Positions 38,265-46,651 of a stretch of 64,000 nucleotides of DNA are shown here, piece after piece. The position numbers were made by a program, and so were the translations under genes. Source of the DNA: Acidimicrobiales bacterium. Its GTDB lineage: Bacteria; Actinomycetota; Acidimicrobiia; Acidimicrobiales; MedAcidi-G1. Below the pieces are notes generated by a model that was not told where the DNA came from, made no database searches, and saw nothing but the letters and a program-made list of their open reading frames with translations. Every line of letters begins with the position of its first letter. Position 1 is the stretch's first letter. The stretch lies in assembly GCA_029242745.1 (NCBI GenBank), contig JAQWTI010000007.1, forward strand, positions 1-64,000, read 5' to 3'.

Positions 38265-38978
38265 ATGAATAAATCGAACAACGTCCCTGACCCGAGTGCC
38301 CCACTTCCCACCGGGAAGGCCAAGGCCGCCGCAGTTCGCTCAATGTTCGACGTCATAGCACCTCGTTACGACCTAGTGAACCGAATTATGACGTTCCGGC
38401 TCGATGTTCGCTGGCGTCGACTGGCCGTTAGGCGACTTGGTCTACCTGCTGGATCTCAAGTTCTGGATTTAGCGTGCGGAACCGGTGACCTTTGTCGTGA
38501 CCTGCAGGCTGCCGGTCACTGCGCCGTCGGAATGGACCTGTCGCGCGGGATGCTCGACGCCGCCCGCACTGATGTTCCCCTCGTGCACGCTGATGCGCTG
38601 CGCCTCCCAGCAGCCGCCAACACAATAGATGGGGTCACCTGCGGTTTCGCCCTAAGAAATTTCACCAGTCTCGAACCTTTCTTCGCCGAACTAGCCCGGG
38701 TGCTTCGCCCCGGTGGCCGAATCGTTCTACTCGACGTAGATCAACCCCGTAACGCTGTGCTGAGAATTGGCCACAGCATTTACTTTGGACGCGTGGTCCC
38801 TTTCGTCGGTGGACTCCTATCCAACAAGAATGCGTACCGATATCTGCCCCGATCTGTCGCCTATCTGCCACCCGAGCCTCAGTTGCTTGCAGCGATTGAG
38901 GCAGCCGGGTTTAGCGAAGTAACTAAACATTCCTGCAGTGGTGGTATAGCCCAGTTGCTCACCGCCACTCGAACGTAA
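38265..38978 (+). CDS. menG: Demethylmenaquinone methyltransferase
   Basis: UbiE/MenG family enzyme that adds the ring methyl in menaquinone synthesis. Conserved VRSMFDVIAPRYDLVNRIMT, motif I VLDLACGTGDLCRDL, the FALRNF segment and the C-terminal GGIAQLLTA are diagnostic. 237 residues. Its partner menA faces it convergently 34 bases away, supporting menaquinone rather than ubiquinone. Confidence 0.94.
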   Translation: MNKSNNVPDPSAPLPTGKAKAAAVRSMFDVIAPRYDLVNRIMTFRLDVRWRRLAVRRLGLPAGSQVLDLACGTGDLCRDLQAAGHCAVGMDLSRGMLDAARTDVPLVHADALRLPAAANTIDGVTCGFALRNFTSLEPFFAELARVLRPGGRIVLLDVDQPRNAVLRIGHSIYFGRVVPFVGGLLSNKNAYRYLPRSVAYLPPEPQLLAAIEAAGFSEVTKHSCSGGIAQLLTATRT

Positions 38979-39012
38979 CTTCCACTCTTCGTCCCTAGGT
39001 GCACCGACTCGA

Positions 39013-39876
39013 TCACGTCGGCACCACCAACCCGATGGCAAGTAGCCCACCAGCCACCAGTTGCGTTGCTCCGGTGCGACCCAAAATATTTATGAGGCCA
39101 ACTCCCTCGGCGCCCGCCAGCACCCGCCGCACTGCTGGACCAGCTACGGCGCCGGCGCCGAGCACCAGTACAGCCCACGGGCGTGCAAGAGCACACAAGG
39201 AACCAGCGACGAGTGCACCGTCAATGAGAATCACGTAGAGGACACGCGTTCGGCGATCGCCCATTCGCACCGCCAGAGTTTTTTTTCCTGATTCGGCGTC
39301 AGTTGGTCGATCCCGCAGGTTGTTGACCACCAGAAGCGCTGAAGCCAAGAAACCGACTGCGATTGCGGCCGGCCAAGCCACTGTCGGTACCTCCTGCTGA
39401 TGGATATATGCACTACCTACGGTCGCGACCAATCCAAAGAATACGAAAACAAACAACTCTCCCAGCCCTACATAGCCATAAGGCTTAGGGCCGCCCGTGT
39501 ACAGCCAACCAGCGGCAATGGAACATGCGCCAACTAAAAGCAGCCATGGAGTCACAGCCGCTGCCAACGTCAAGCCTGCGACGGCAGCAACCCCGAAAGA
39601 GACCAGCATCGCAGTGCGGACCTCAACAGGAGTAGCCAAACCGGACCCTACGAGTCGTGGTGGCCCAACACGTTGAGGTCCATCAGTGCCGCGTAAACCA
39701 TCAGAGAGGTCGTTCGCATAGTTGGTGGCTACCTGAAGGGCTAGAGCGACCAAAAGCGCCGCCACTACTCGCCACCAAATAAGCCCCGAACTGCTGGCCA
39801 CAGCCGTGCCTACGCCAACGGGCACAATCGCAGCAGGCAATGTTCGCAACCGAGCACCAATAATCCACCTTCGCAT
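39013..39876 (-). CDS. menA: 1,4-dihydroxy-2-naphthoate prenyltransferase
   Basis: Membrane UbiA-family enzyme that attaches the isoprenoid tail to dihydroxynaphthoate. Both Asp-rich motifs are present, [14 protein letters not shown] and [22 protein letters not shown], among about eight or nine membrane helices. 287 residues. Convergent with menG; diverges from the YyaL-type gene with 51 bases between the starts. Confidence 0.94.
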   Translation of the reverse strand: MRRWIIGARLRTLPAAIVPVGVGTAVASSSGLIWWRVVAALLVALALQVATNYANDLSDGLRGTDGPQRVGPPRLVGSGLATPVEVRTAMLVSFGVAAVAGLTLAAAVTPWLLLVGACSIAAGWLYTGGPKPYGYVGLGELFVFVFFGLVATVGSAYIHQQEVPTVAWPAAIAVGFLASALLVVNNLRDRPTDAESGKKTLAVRMGDRRTRVLYVILIDGALVAGSLCALARPWAVLVLGAGAVAGPAVRRVLAGAEGVGLINILGRTGATQLVAGGLLAIGLVVPT

Positions 39877-39927
39877 GCAAGCAGTCTGCCGCAGTGAGAC
39901 GATGGCGCCATCGGTAGCGTCGTCTCG

Positions 39928-41913
39928 GTGAACCTTCTCGGCAGTCAGACCAGTCCCTATCTACGTCAACATGCCAATAATCCTGTCCACTGGTACCCCT
40001 GGGGTGATGAGGCACGCGCTGCCGCCACGAAACGCGACGTTCCCATCTTGTTGAGCATCGGATATTCAGCCTGCCATTGGTGTCACGTCATGGCCCATGA
40101 GTGTTTTGAAAATGCAGCAATCGCCGAACAGATGAACGCTGGATTCGTCAATGTAAAAGTTGATAGAGAGGAACGCCCTGACGTCGACTCCATCTACATG
40201 GACGCAGTGACTGCGCTTACCGGGAGAGGGGGCTGGCCTATGACCGTATTCTGCCATCCAGACGGGCGCCCCTTCCATGGTGGGACCTACTGGCCAGATC
40301 GACCCCGCGGTGGCATGCCGTCCTTTCCTCAGGTTCTGGAGGCAGTGGTCGACGCTTGGACCAACCGTCGTGATGACTTAAGCGATCTTGGTGATCGTCT
40401 AACCGCATCCATGGCCCGTCATGCGGATCTTCCCCCAAGCGCAACTCTTCCACCACCAGAGGCCCTCGCCACCGGAGTAAGCCACCTTGCCACCCAACAC
40501 GATGACCGGTGGGGTGGGTTCGGTGATGCACCGAAGTTCCCACAAGCAATGAGTTTGGAGGCTCTACTTCGGCATTTAGCTGCCGGCCGCACCACCGAAA
40601 TCCCTGACATGCGTGCAACCGAAGTGGCTACCACCACGCTTGACGCAATGGCCTCGGGCGGAATCTACGATCACCTAGGTGGTGGCTTCGCCCGCTATTC
40701 GGTTGACTCACAGTGGCTGGTTCCCCACTTCGAAAAAATGCTCTACGACAATGCGATGCTCGCCCGGGTCTACCTCCACGGATGGCAGGTTCTCGGGCAC
40801 CAGCGTTGGCTTCAGGTAGCAACTGAGACAATTGATTACGTACTCACAGACCTTCGTCATCCAGCTGGCGGTTTTTTCTCAGCGGAAGATGCCGACTCCG
40901 AGGGCGCTGAGGGCACCTTCTACTTGTGGTCCGAGGCCGAGATACGAGCACTTTGCGACAAAGACGCCGAGGCTGCATTGGAATGGTATGGAGTGTCAGC
41001 CGATGGCAACTTCGAAGGATCAAATATTCTCCACCGACCAGTTCGTGGAGGCCTACAACGACCCGAGGCAATCCAACGGGCGCGACAGGCTCTAGCCGCC
41101 CAGCGCGAAAAACGGATACGCCCCGGTTTGGATGACAAAGTTCTGACCGAATGGAACGGACTAATGCTGGCCACACTGGCGGAGGCAGCCATGGCGGTCG
41201 GACGCGAGGACTGGCTTGAAGTCGCCCGAACTAACGCTGACTTTCTCTGCCGGACGTTGCGTCGCGAGGATGGCCGGTGGCTTCGGGCGTGGCAGGCCGA
41301 CGGGGGTGCGCACACTCTGGGATACGCAGCTGATCATGCGGCCATGATTGATGGACTCACCCGACTTGGTGAGGCTTCTGGAGAAAGTCGATGGACTGCA
41401 CTAGCGGTTTCGACTGCCGACGTCATGTTGGATCTTTTTCTAGATGAAGCTCACGGTGGCTTTTTCAGTACCGGAAACGATGCTGAAACCTTGGTACGGA
41501 GGCCAAAAGATCTTCTCGACAATGCTCATCCGTCTGCCAACAGTCTTGCGGCTCTGGCGCTTCTACGGCTCGGTTCCTTAGTTGGCGATGCCCGCTATAC
41601 CGAGGCCGCTGAGAGTGTCTTACAGTTGCTAGGCGAACAAGTTGCCAACCATCCCACTGCATTTGGTCATCTACTGGGGGCCACCGATCTATTCCATAGC
41701 GGCATCACGGCCGTCGTGGTTACCGGAAACCGGCCTGATCTGGTGGCCGTAGCGGCCGGGACCTGGCGGCCCAACACTGTCCTGGCTTGGGGGGAGCCTT
41801 TTGGCGGACCCTTGTGGGCGGGCAGGAGTGGCGATCAAGCTTGGGTCTGTCGCGATTTCACTTGTAGATCTCCAATTAGCGATACAGAAGCGCTCACTCG
41901 AGAACTGTCCTGA
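39928..41913 (+). CDS. YyaL/SPATA20-type thioredoxin-domain protein
   Basis: Large soluble protein of the family with an N-terminal thioredoxin-like domain (DUF255) and a C-terminal six-hairpin glycosidase-like barrel. The 661 residues start GSQTSPYLRQHANNPVHW; Cys49 and Cys52 form CHWCHVM; then VDREERPDVDSIYM and GGWPMTVF, typical of the first domain. The second half has FYLWSEAEI, LDDKVLTEWNGLMLA and PSANSLAALALLRLG. The cellular role is not established. GTG start at 39928. Confidence 0.93.
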   Translation: MNLLGSQTSPYLRQHANNPVHWYPWGDEARAAATKRDVPILLSIGYSACHWCHVMAHECFENAAIAEQMNAGFVNVKVDREERPDVDSIYMDAVTALTGRGGWPMTVFCHPDGRPFHGGTYWPDRPRGGMPSFPQVLEAVVDAWTNRRDDLSDLGDRLTASMARHADLPPSATLPPPEALATGVSHLATQHDDRWGGFGDAPKFPQAMSLEALLRHLAAGRTTEIPDMRATEVATTTLDAMASGGIYDHLGGGFARYSVDSQWLVPHFEKMLYDNAMLARVYLHGWQVLGHQRWLQVATETIDYVLTDLRHPAGGFFSAEDADSEGAEGTFYLWSEAEIRALCDKDAEAALEWYGVSADGNFEGSNILHRPVRGGLQRPEAIQRARQALAAQREKRIRPGLDDKVLTEWNGLMLATLAEAAMAVGREDWLEVARTNADFLCRTLRREDGRWLRAWQADGGAHTLGYAADHAAMIDGLTRLGEASGESRWTALAVSTADVMLDLFLDEAHGGFFSTGNDAETLVRRPKDLLDNAHPSANSLAALALLRLGSLVGDARYTEAAESVLQLLGEQVANHPTAFGHLLGATDLFHSGITAVVVTGNRPDLVAVAAGTWRPNTVLAWGEPFGGPLWAGRSGDQAWVCRDFTCRSPISDTEALTRELS

Positions 41914-42162
41914 ATTATTTCTATACGCAAGAATCAACCTTCGTTATTTCCATCCAGAAGAACCCAAACGGCTAGGCGATTTTCTAGGGACCAGAATCGT
42001 CCTCACTAGTCACCTGCGCGCAGGAGGCTCGTAATGTGGAGCCTTCATGCCGGTACCGGTCTTCCTCGCTGCAAGGGTTGTCGGTGAGGTTGGTTCGAAC
42101 TTTTGAGTGTGGCCTAACGGGCGGTTGCTTACCGGCGTCGTGATGAGCGGGAGCGTATTTGG

Positions 42163-43272
42163 TTATGGCTGCTCCGCATGCTCATCTGAATTAAGCAAAT
42201 CTGTGAGATCGCTCTGTTTGCCGAGCAGGCTCAGGAGAGTCGAATGGAAGTTGGCTATCCGACCTTCCAGATAGTGGGCTGGTCCCGGTTTAAAGTACCG
42301 AGATTTAACGCCCTCCATAACTCGATCTATGATTCTGTAGTCTTCATTCAGAACCTTAGACATAAATTCTTTTTCTTCCAAATTCTCCGATTTAACACTA
42401 TGTGAGTAAGATCGAAATATTACTGAAGTCGAAGCCACAGTAATAGGATTAAATTGAAGGGTATTTATATTTCCATTTGGCATACCTATAATTGTCAGAT
42501 TCGGAAAGATATCTATTGCATAGGTTGACTTTGATTGCTCAGGACCTAAACCTGGTTTCGGACTAGATTCCTGCTTTCCCAGATCATTAAGGGGCATGCA
42601 GAGGATGCTTGAATAGCGTTCTCTAATTTTTTCTTTTAACTTCATACCTTCTAAAGATGGTTGAAGCGTGTCAGCATGGACCAGCGGCAGGTGGTAATCA
42701 TCTAGAGCATTATCAACTAGTAGTTTCCAGTTCATATTGACAGTATTGCGGATAGTTGTTTGAGGCTTAAGATCAGCAAGATCATGGTTTATAAACAATT
42801 CTGGAACAGACCCAAGGTAAGAAGACAGGGCAGGAGCCGACTCATCAATGTTTACAAATATTGAGCGTTCCCAAACATTTAATTTTAAAGGCCGTAAGTT
42901 TAGGTTCTTTTCCGCAAGTTGACCATTGAAGCCCTTGCGTCCCGGAATACTTTGTAACACGCCAGCAGAATTGAAGGTCCATCCGTGATATGGGCACTCA
43001 AAGCGCCCTTCACAGTTCCCCATCCCTGCAGCAAGTGATGTGCCACGGTGAGGACAAACGTTGGCGAATGCGTTTATACGGCCATTGATATCACGCACCA
43101 CGAGAACGGGCTCGTTTCCGACTGTGGCGGTCACGTAGTCTCCGGCCTTGGCCACGTCGTCTTGGTCGGCAACAAGAATCCAAGAGGAAGGAAAGACGTG
43201 ACGCATCTCGGCTTCGAAAACCTCCTGGGACAAGTACGCCACCGAAGGCAGAGAGAGTCTTTCGCTTTGCAC
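42163..43272 (-). CDS. Rieske non-haem iron oxygenase, alpha subunit
   Basis: Aromatic-ring-hydroxylating or demethylase-type oxygenase. The N-terminal Rieske domain binds 2Fe-2S through Cys73, His75, Cys93 and His96 (CPHRGTSL and ECPYHGW). The C-terminal domain has the mononuclear iron motif VDNALDDYHLPLVH with His194 and His199. 369 residues, near the usual length; substrate unknown, and no reductase or beta subunit is adjacent. The Rieske-domain part (about 42960-43270) is near 55% GC while 42300-42900 is near one third GC, so the gene looks mosaic. Flanking spaces of 249 and 164 bases suggest it stands alone. Confidence 0.92.
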   Translation of the reverse strand: MQSERLSLPSVAYLSQEVFEAEMRHVFPSSWILVADQDDVAKAGDYVTATVGNEPVLVVRDINGRINAFANVCPHRGTSLAAGMGNCEGRFECPYHGWTFNSAGVLQSIPGRKGFNGQLAEKNLNLRPLKLNVWERSIFVNIDESAPALSSYLGSVPELFINHDLADLKPQTTIRNTVNMNWKLLVDNALDDYHLPLVHADTLQPSLEGMKLKEKIRERYSSILCMPLNDLGKQESSPKPGLGPEQSKSTYAIDIFPNLTIIGMPNGNINTLQFNPITVASTSVIFRSYSHSVKSENLEEKEFMSKVLNEDYRIIDRVMEGVKSRYFKPGPAHYLEGRIANFHSTLLSLLGKQSDLTDLLNSDEHAEQP

Positions 43273-43402
43273 AAGAGAGAACAGTAATGGACTCGCAGTC
43301 CATCAACCTGCAGGCCGCCTAGACAGTCGAACGATAAATCAGACCATGCCTTCCACGAGGATTTTGACGATTACACCGCCTTATCCAGAGGGAAGGTGTG
43401 GC

Positions 43403-43438
43403 AACCCCGAAATGATGGCGGGGCCGTTTTTCGGGGTT
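43403..43438 (-). terminator. Inverted repeat at the end of the thiolase gene
   Basis: AACCCCGAAA (43403-43412) and TTTCGGGGTT (43429-43438) form a perfect 10-bp stem with a 16-base loop, overlapping the thiolase stop codon. There is no U-run after it on the minus strand, so it may be a transcript-end hairpin or a processing signal rather than a classical terminator. Confidence 0.45.
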
Positions 43439-44633
43439 ACGACGCCTTCTCTAGAATGTGGATACCACAAGCCGAGCCGAGACCTATCACATGGGCGAGG
43501 CCCACTTTGGCGCCCTCGACCTGTCGGTCACCAGCCTCTCCGCGCAGGTGCGTAGTGACCTCATAAACATTCGCTACACCAGTAGCCCCAATCGGGTGCC
43601 CTTTAGAGATCAGGCCTCCTGAGACATTCACTGGGGTTTGACCGTCCCGAAAGGGCGCCCCAGAATCAATGAAATCTCCTGCCCCGCCACGCTCACACAA
43701 TCCAAGATTGTCGTAGTGGATCAGCTCGGCTGTGGCGAAACAGTCATGGAGCTCAACCAAATCGAGATCCTCAGGGCCTACCCCAGCGGTCTCGTAGGCC
43801 TGCGATGCGGCGTTTCGGGTCAACGTGTTCACGTCAGGCTGCACCTGGCCACTTTCCACCCATGGGTCGCTCGTCAACACTGAAGCTGAGATTTTCACAG
43901 CTCGCTTCTGTGTTTCGCTAGGCATGGACCGAAGCCTCTCCTCAGACACCATCACAACCGCTGCTGCGCCGTCACCAGTCGGGCAACACATAAGCAAGGT
44001 GTTGGGATAACTCTGCACCGGAGAACCCATGATTTCATCCATCGAAAACTGTTTTCGATACTGAGCAAGGGGATTCAGCGTGGAGTGTAAATGGTTCTTG
44101 TATGCCACCCGAGCGAACTGCTCAAAGCCGACACCGTCATTGTTGTAGGCATACTCCATCCCCGCTTGAGCGAAGACACCTGGCATGGTCTCAGTACCCA
44201 GGATCCCATCAATGGGAGCCACCGCTCCGTAACGACCCGCCGGCTCGAAGAGCGTAGCTTCGTCTTTTTCACCACCTCGCAAAAGGCCCATCTTGCCCAT
44301 CTGCTCTACACCAAATGCCAGGCCCATCTCCGCCTCTCCTGCCATGATGGAGAGGTAAACCGTGCGGAGCGCCGTGGCTCCGGTAGCGCAAGCGTTGGCA
44401 ACGTTAAACACCGGGATCCCAGTCTGACCAATCTGTTTCTGGACCCGTTGTCCCATTCCCACCCCAGCTTGAAACAACGTACCGGCACCAAGTACATCCA
44501 TATCATGAATGGTGACTCCCCCATCAGTCATCGCATCCATGCACGCAGTCGCCGCTAAATCAACTGAATCCAACTCTGGGTATCGGCCAAATCGGGTCAT
44601 GCTCGCCCCAAGCACCCAAACAGCGTCGCTCAA
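43437..44633 (-). CDS. Thiolase-family protein (SCP-x/lipid-transfer type)
   Basis: Resembles SCP2-type thiolases and lipid-transfer aldolases. The 398 residues have the nucleophile-region NVANACATGATALR (Cys82), VELHDCFATAELIHYDNLGLC with a second Cys region, and NVSGGLISKGHPIGATG near the C-terminus. Such proteins cleave beta-keto or beta-hydroxy acyl-CoAs, in some cases with a DUF35 partner, as in steroid side-chain degradation (Ltp2 with ChsH2). A DUF35 gene lies directly upstream (gap 43 bases), supporting a complex; the substrate is unknown. Confidence 0.88.
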   Translation of the reverse strand: MSDAVWVLGASMTRFGRYPELDSVDLAATACMDAMTDGGVTIHDMDVLGAGTLFQAGVGMGQRVQKQIGQTGIPVFNVANACATGATALRTVYLSIMAGEAEMGLAFGVEQMGKMGLLRGGEKDEATLFEPAGRYGAVAPIDGILGTETMPGVFAQAGMEYAYNNDGVGFEQFARVAYKNHLHSTLNPLAQYRKQFSMDEIMGSPVQSYPNTLLMCCPTGDGAAAVVMVSEERLRSMPSETQKRAVKISASVLTSDPWVESGQVQPDVNTLTRNAASQAYETAGVGPEDLDLVELHDCFATAELIHYDNLGLCERGGAGDFIDSGAPFRDGQTPVNVSGGLISKGHPIGATGVANVYEVTTHLRGEAGDRQVEGAKVGLAHVIGLGSACGIHILEKAS

Positions 44634-44676
44634 CGTATTCTCCCTCTCATTTTTTTGTGCTTACCCGGGGATGCAA

Positions 44677-45102
44677 TCAGACCACCGTGTATCCAAACGC
44701 TACGCACTCAGTCCCATTGTCATCCAATCCACAGCTATAGACCGAAAACCGCAGGTGCATCCCCAGATTCGCATCCATCGGGTCAGCCAACCCAAGCACA
44801 TTTGCTCTTACTGAGGTCCCATCACCTGTCTCCACTATTGCCGACACGTAGGGAACCGGAATCCCGGGAGCAGCGCGGTGAACGACACTGAACGCCTTCA
44901 ACACGGCCTCATCGGCTATCCGTACTTGAGCGAACTCAACCTTGCCACACTTTGCACAGGCATTTCGACGGTCGAAATAGCGAGCACCACAGTTGGTGCA
45001 TTCATTCGCCACCAGATGAGGGTCTTCACCCAACTGCAGGTAATCCACGATAGGCAGGCAATCAGAAGCCACTGAAACTTCTCGGGCGCTCTCTTCACTC
45101 AT
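44677..45102 (-). CDS. DUF35 OB-fold zinc-ribbon protein
   Basis: A 141-residue protein with the N-terminal rubredoxin-like zinc ribbon CTNCGARYFDRRNACAKC followed by an OB fold (KAFSVVHRAAPGIPVPYVSA, then VRANVLG). DUF35 proteins are partners of SCP2-type thiolases and bind acyl-CoA ends. The ATG at 45102 is chosen; an upstream start at 45138 would add 12 unconserved residues. Located between the nitroreductase and thiolase genes on one strand. Confidence 0.88.
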   Translation of the reverse strand: MSEESAREVSVASDCLPIVDYLQLGEDPHLVANECTNCGARYFDRRNACAKCGKVEFAQVRIADEAVLKAFSVVHRAAPGIPVPYVSAIVETGDGTSVRANVLGLADPMDANLGMHLRFSVYSCGLDDNGTECVAFGYTVV

Positions 45103-45161
45103 TCCCCGACCGTACTGCCTCGTCCCTGAGGCCGACACTCTGGCAAACCAGATGTGTGTAG

Positions 45162-45764
45162 TTACCAGGAGTTTCGATGGAGTACGCCACTGAGAGGGCG
45201 ACGACCGCGATCAACTGAACCACTGGGCCGCTGAGCTCGCTCGTCGGGATATCCGATTGCAATACTTCCCAGTGCTCGGGCCCCATCAGGTACGCCAAAA
45301 CGTTTGGCCACCGCCTCTTCATGTTCGAACAGTCCGAAGAAGCAACATCCGAGGCCCAGCTCGACAACCAGCAATTGAAGCGCCATGGCAGCAAACGCGG
45401 CATCAGTAAGCCAATAGGGCACCGGCCACGCTTCGGAGGAATCGCCAAGACCAGTCTGAGTCTTGTCATCTTCGGCGTAACGAGCCACATACCGGCCGGT
45501 AAGCCCCCAGGGGATCACAAGAGCAGGAGCCGACAACAACCCCGGCCACGGGAAGTTGACACGGCGAGCAGCAGAGAGAGTGGTGTCCCAGTAAGCAGTC
45601 ACGCCATCGCCTTCCAACACCAGGAACTCGACACCCTGACAATTGCCCGCAGTAGGGGTTCGACGCGCCTTATCAATCAGATTGTCGAGGATGCCAGGGC
45701 CTAGGGGACGATCAATAAACGATCGACAGGAGCGCCGATCGTGAAGAGCGTCGGCGACAGTCAT
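45162..45764 (-). CDS. Nitroreductase-family FMN oxidoreductase
   Basis: A 200-residue flavoprotein of the nitroreductase fold. The FMN-phosphate Arg cluster is in DRRSCRSFIDRPLG, then RRTPTAGNCQGVEFLVLEG, and late LGLGCCFFGLFEHEEAVAKRF and LGSIAIGYPDE. Natural substrates of this family are very varied. It is 59 bases upstream of the DUF35 gene and may be co-transcribed with DUF35 and thiolase. Confidence 0.88.
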   Translation of the reverse strand: MTVADALHDRRSCRSFIDRPLGPGILDNLIDKARRTPTAGNCQGVEFLVLEGDGVTAYWDTTLSAARRVNFPWPGLLSAPALVIPWGLTGRYVARYAEDDKTQTGLGDSSEAWPVPYWLTDAAFAAMALQLLVVELGLGCCFFGLFEHEEAVAKRFGVPDGARALGSIAIGYPDERAQRPSGSVDRGRRPLSGVLHRNSW

Positions 45765-45803
45765 GCGTATTCCGAGGGAGACGAAATGTGCCTGCAGCCC
45801 GAC

Positions 45804-46472
45804 TCAGGAGAGTTTTACAAGATCCTCAGCCAACGCCCAGCCAACACCCACTAGAACATCGCCAGATGCCGGCTCAAGGTCGTCGAAAAACGCTGCTACT
45901 TCAGCGTCAATCTTTTCTGCCTTCATGCTGGTGTGATCGAACACGCAAACCGGAAAACCTTTGCCGGGCGAGGTGAACCGCTTCTCCTGATACGCCAATG
46001 TCGAAAGGCCAAAACGTTTCACAAATCGTCGACCCCACGCCCGCTCCTCACCCGAGGCCTTATGGCCAGGGCGTGGAACAATGTCAGTCAAACCTTTCAG
46101 GGCTTCGAAACCAGACACCTCATTGAAACGAGTGCCAACCACAACGTCCTCATCAGGAAACGCCAACACGGCGCGACGAAGCTGTTCGGCAGTCAACGCA
46201 CGCAACACGGTGTCTCGCTTAGAGGTCCGACGAATTGAGGCCAATCCCACTATGACCGCCGGGGTACCACCAATACGTTCGAGGGTGAAAAACGCGAAGC
46301 CTTTCAGGCGGCCACCTTCACGGGCCGAACTGATTAGGACCCACTCTTCTGTCTGCTTGGAAATCAGACCGATACCAAACGGGTTTGGCCCTTCGGCACA
46401 GAGATCTGCCATCTCTTCGATCTCGGCGTCGCCGAGCATCGTGCAGTCCTTGGTCTCGACCTCGATAGCCAT
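45804..46472 (-). CDS. Uncharacterised protein, possibly GNAT-fold N-terminus
   Basis: I do not recognise this 222-residue protein by motif. The first half (LGDAEIEEMADLCAEGPNPF, then WVLISSAREGGRLKGFAFFTLERIGG, TPAVIVGLASI) has the strand-helix rhythm of an acetyltransferase, but no acetyl-CoA loop (RxxGxG/A) is visible. The second half has FNEVSGFEALKGL, a basic segment ERAWGRRFVKRFG and VCVFDHTSMK. No signal peptide or membrane segment. It is soluble and lies between dnaE and the nitroreductase, on the minus strand, 39 bases from the nitroreductase. Confidence 0.75.
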   Translation of the reverse strand: MAIEVETKDCTMLGDAEIEEMADLCAEGPNPFGIGLISKQTEEWVLISSAREGGRLKGFAFFTLERIGGTPAVIVGLASIRRTSKRDTVLRALTAEQLRRAVLAFPDEDVVVGTRFNEVSGFEALKGLTDIVPRPGHKASGEERAWGRRFVKRFGLSTLAYQEKRFTSPGKGFPVCVFDHTSMKAEKIDAEVAAFFDDLEPASGDVLVGVGWALAEDLVKLS

Positions 46473-46651
46473 GCTCCGACACCTCCGATTGAGCCCATGT
46501 GGTTCCGAGATCTCGCAGAGAGTCCCGTTTAAACGCTCCCCATTTTGCCTGACACCTTCAAGGTTCCCAACCCGGCCGTTCTACAGCAATGAAGAACTTT
46601 CGAAACAGGGGCCAAAGATAGACCCAAAGCCCAACCTTAAAAAAGGACAAG

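Noticed and set aside
41914-42162. Small plus-strand frame after the YyaL-type gene
   Set aside because: It is mostly an out-of-frame reading of the gene end and has no ribosome-binding site; this longest gene-free stretch shows no repeat, terminator or RNA fold I could support.
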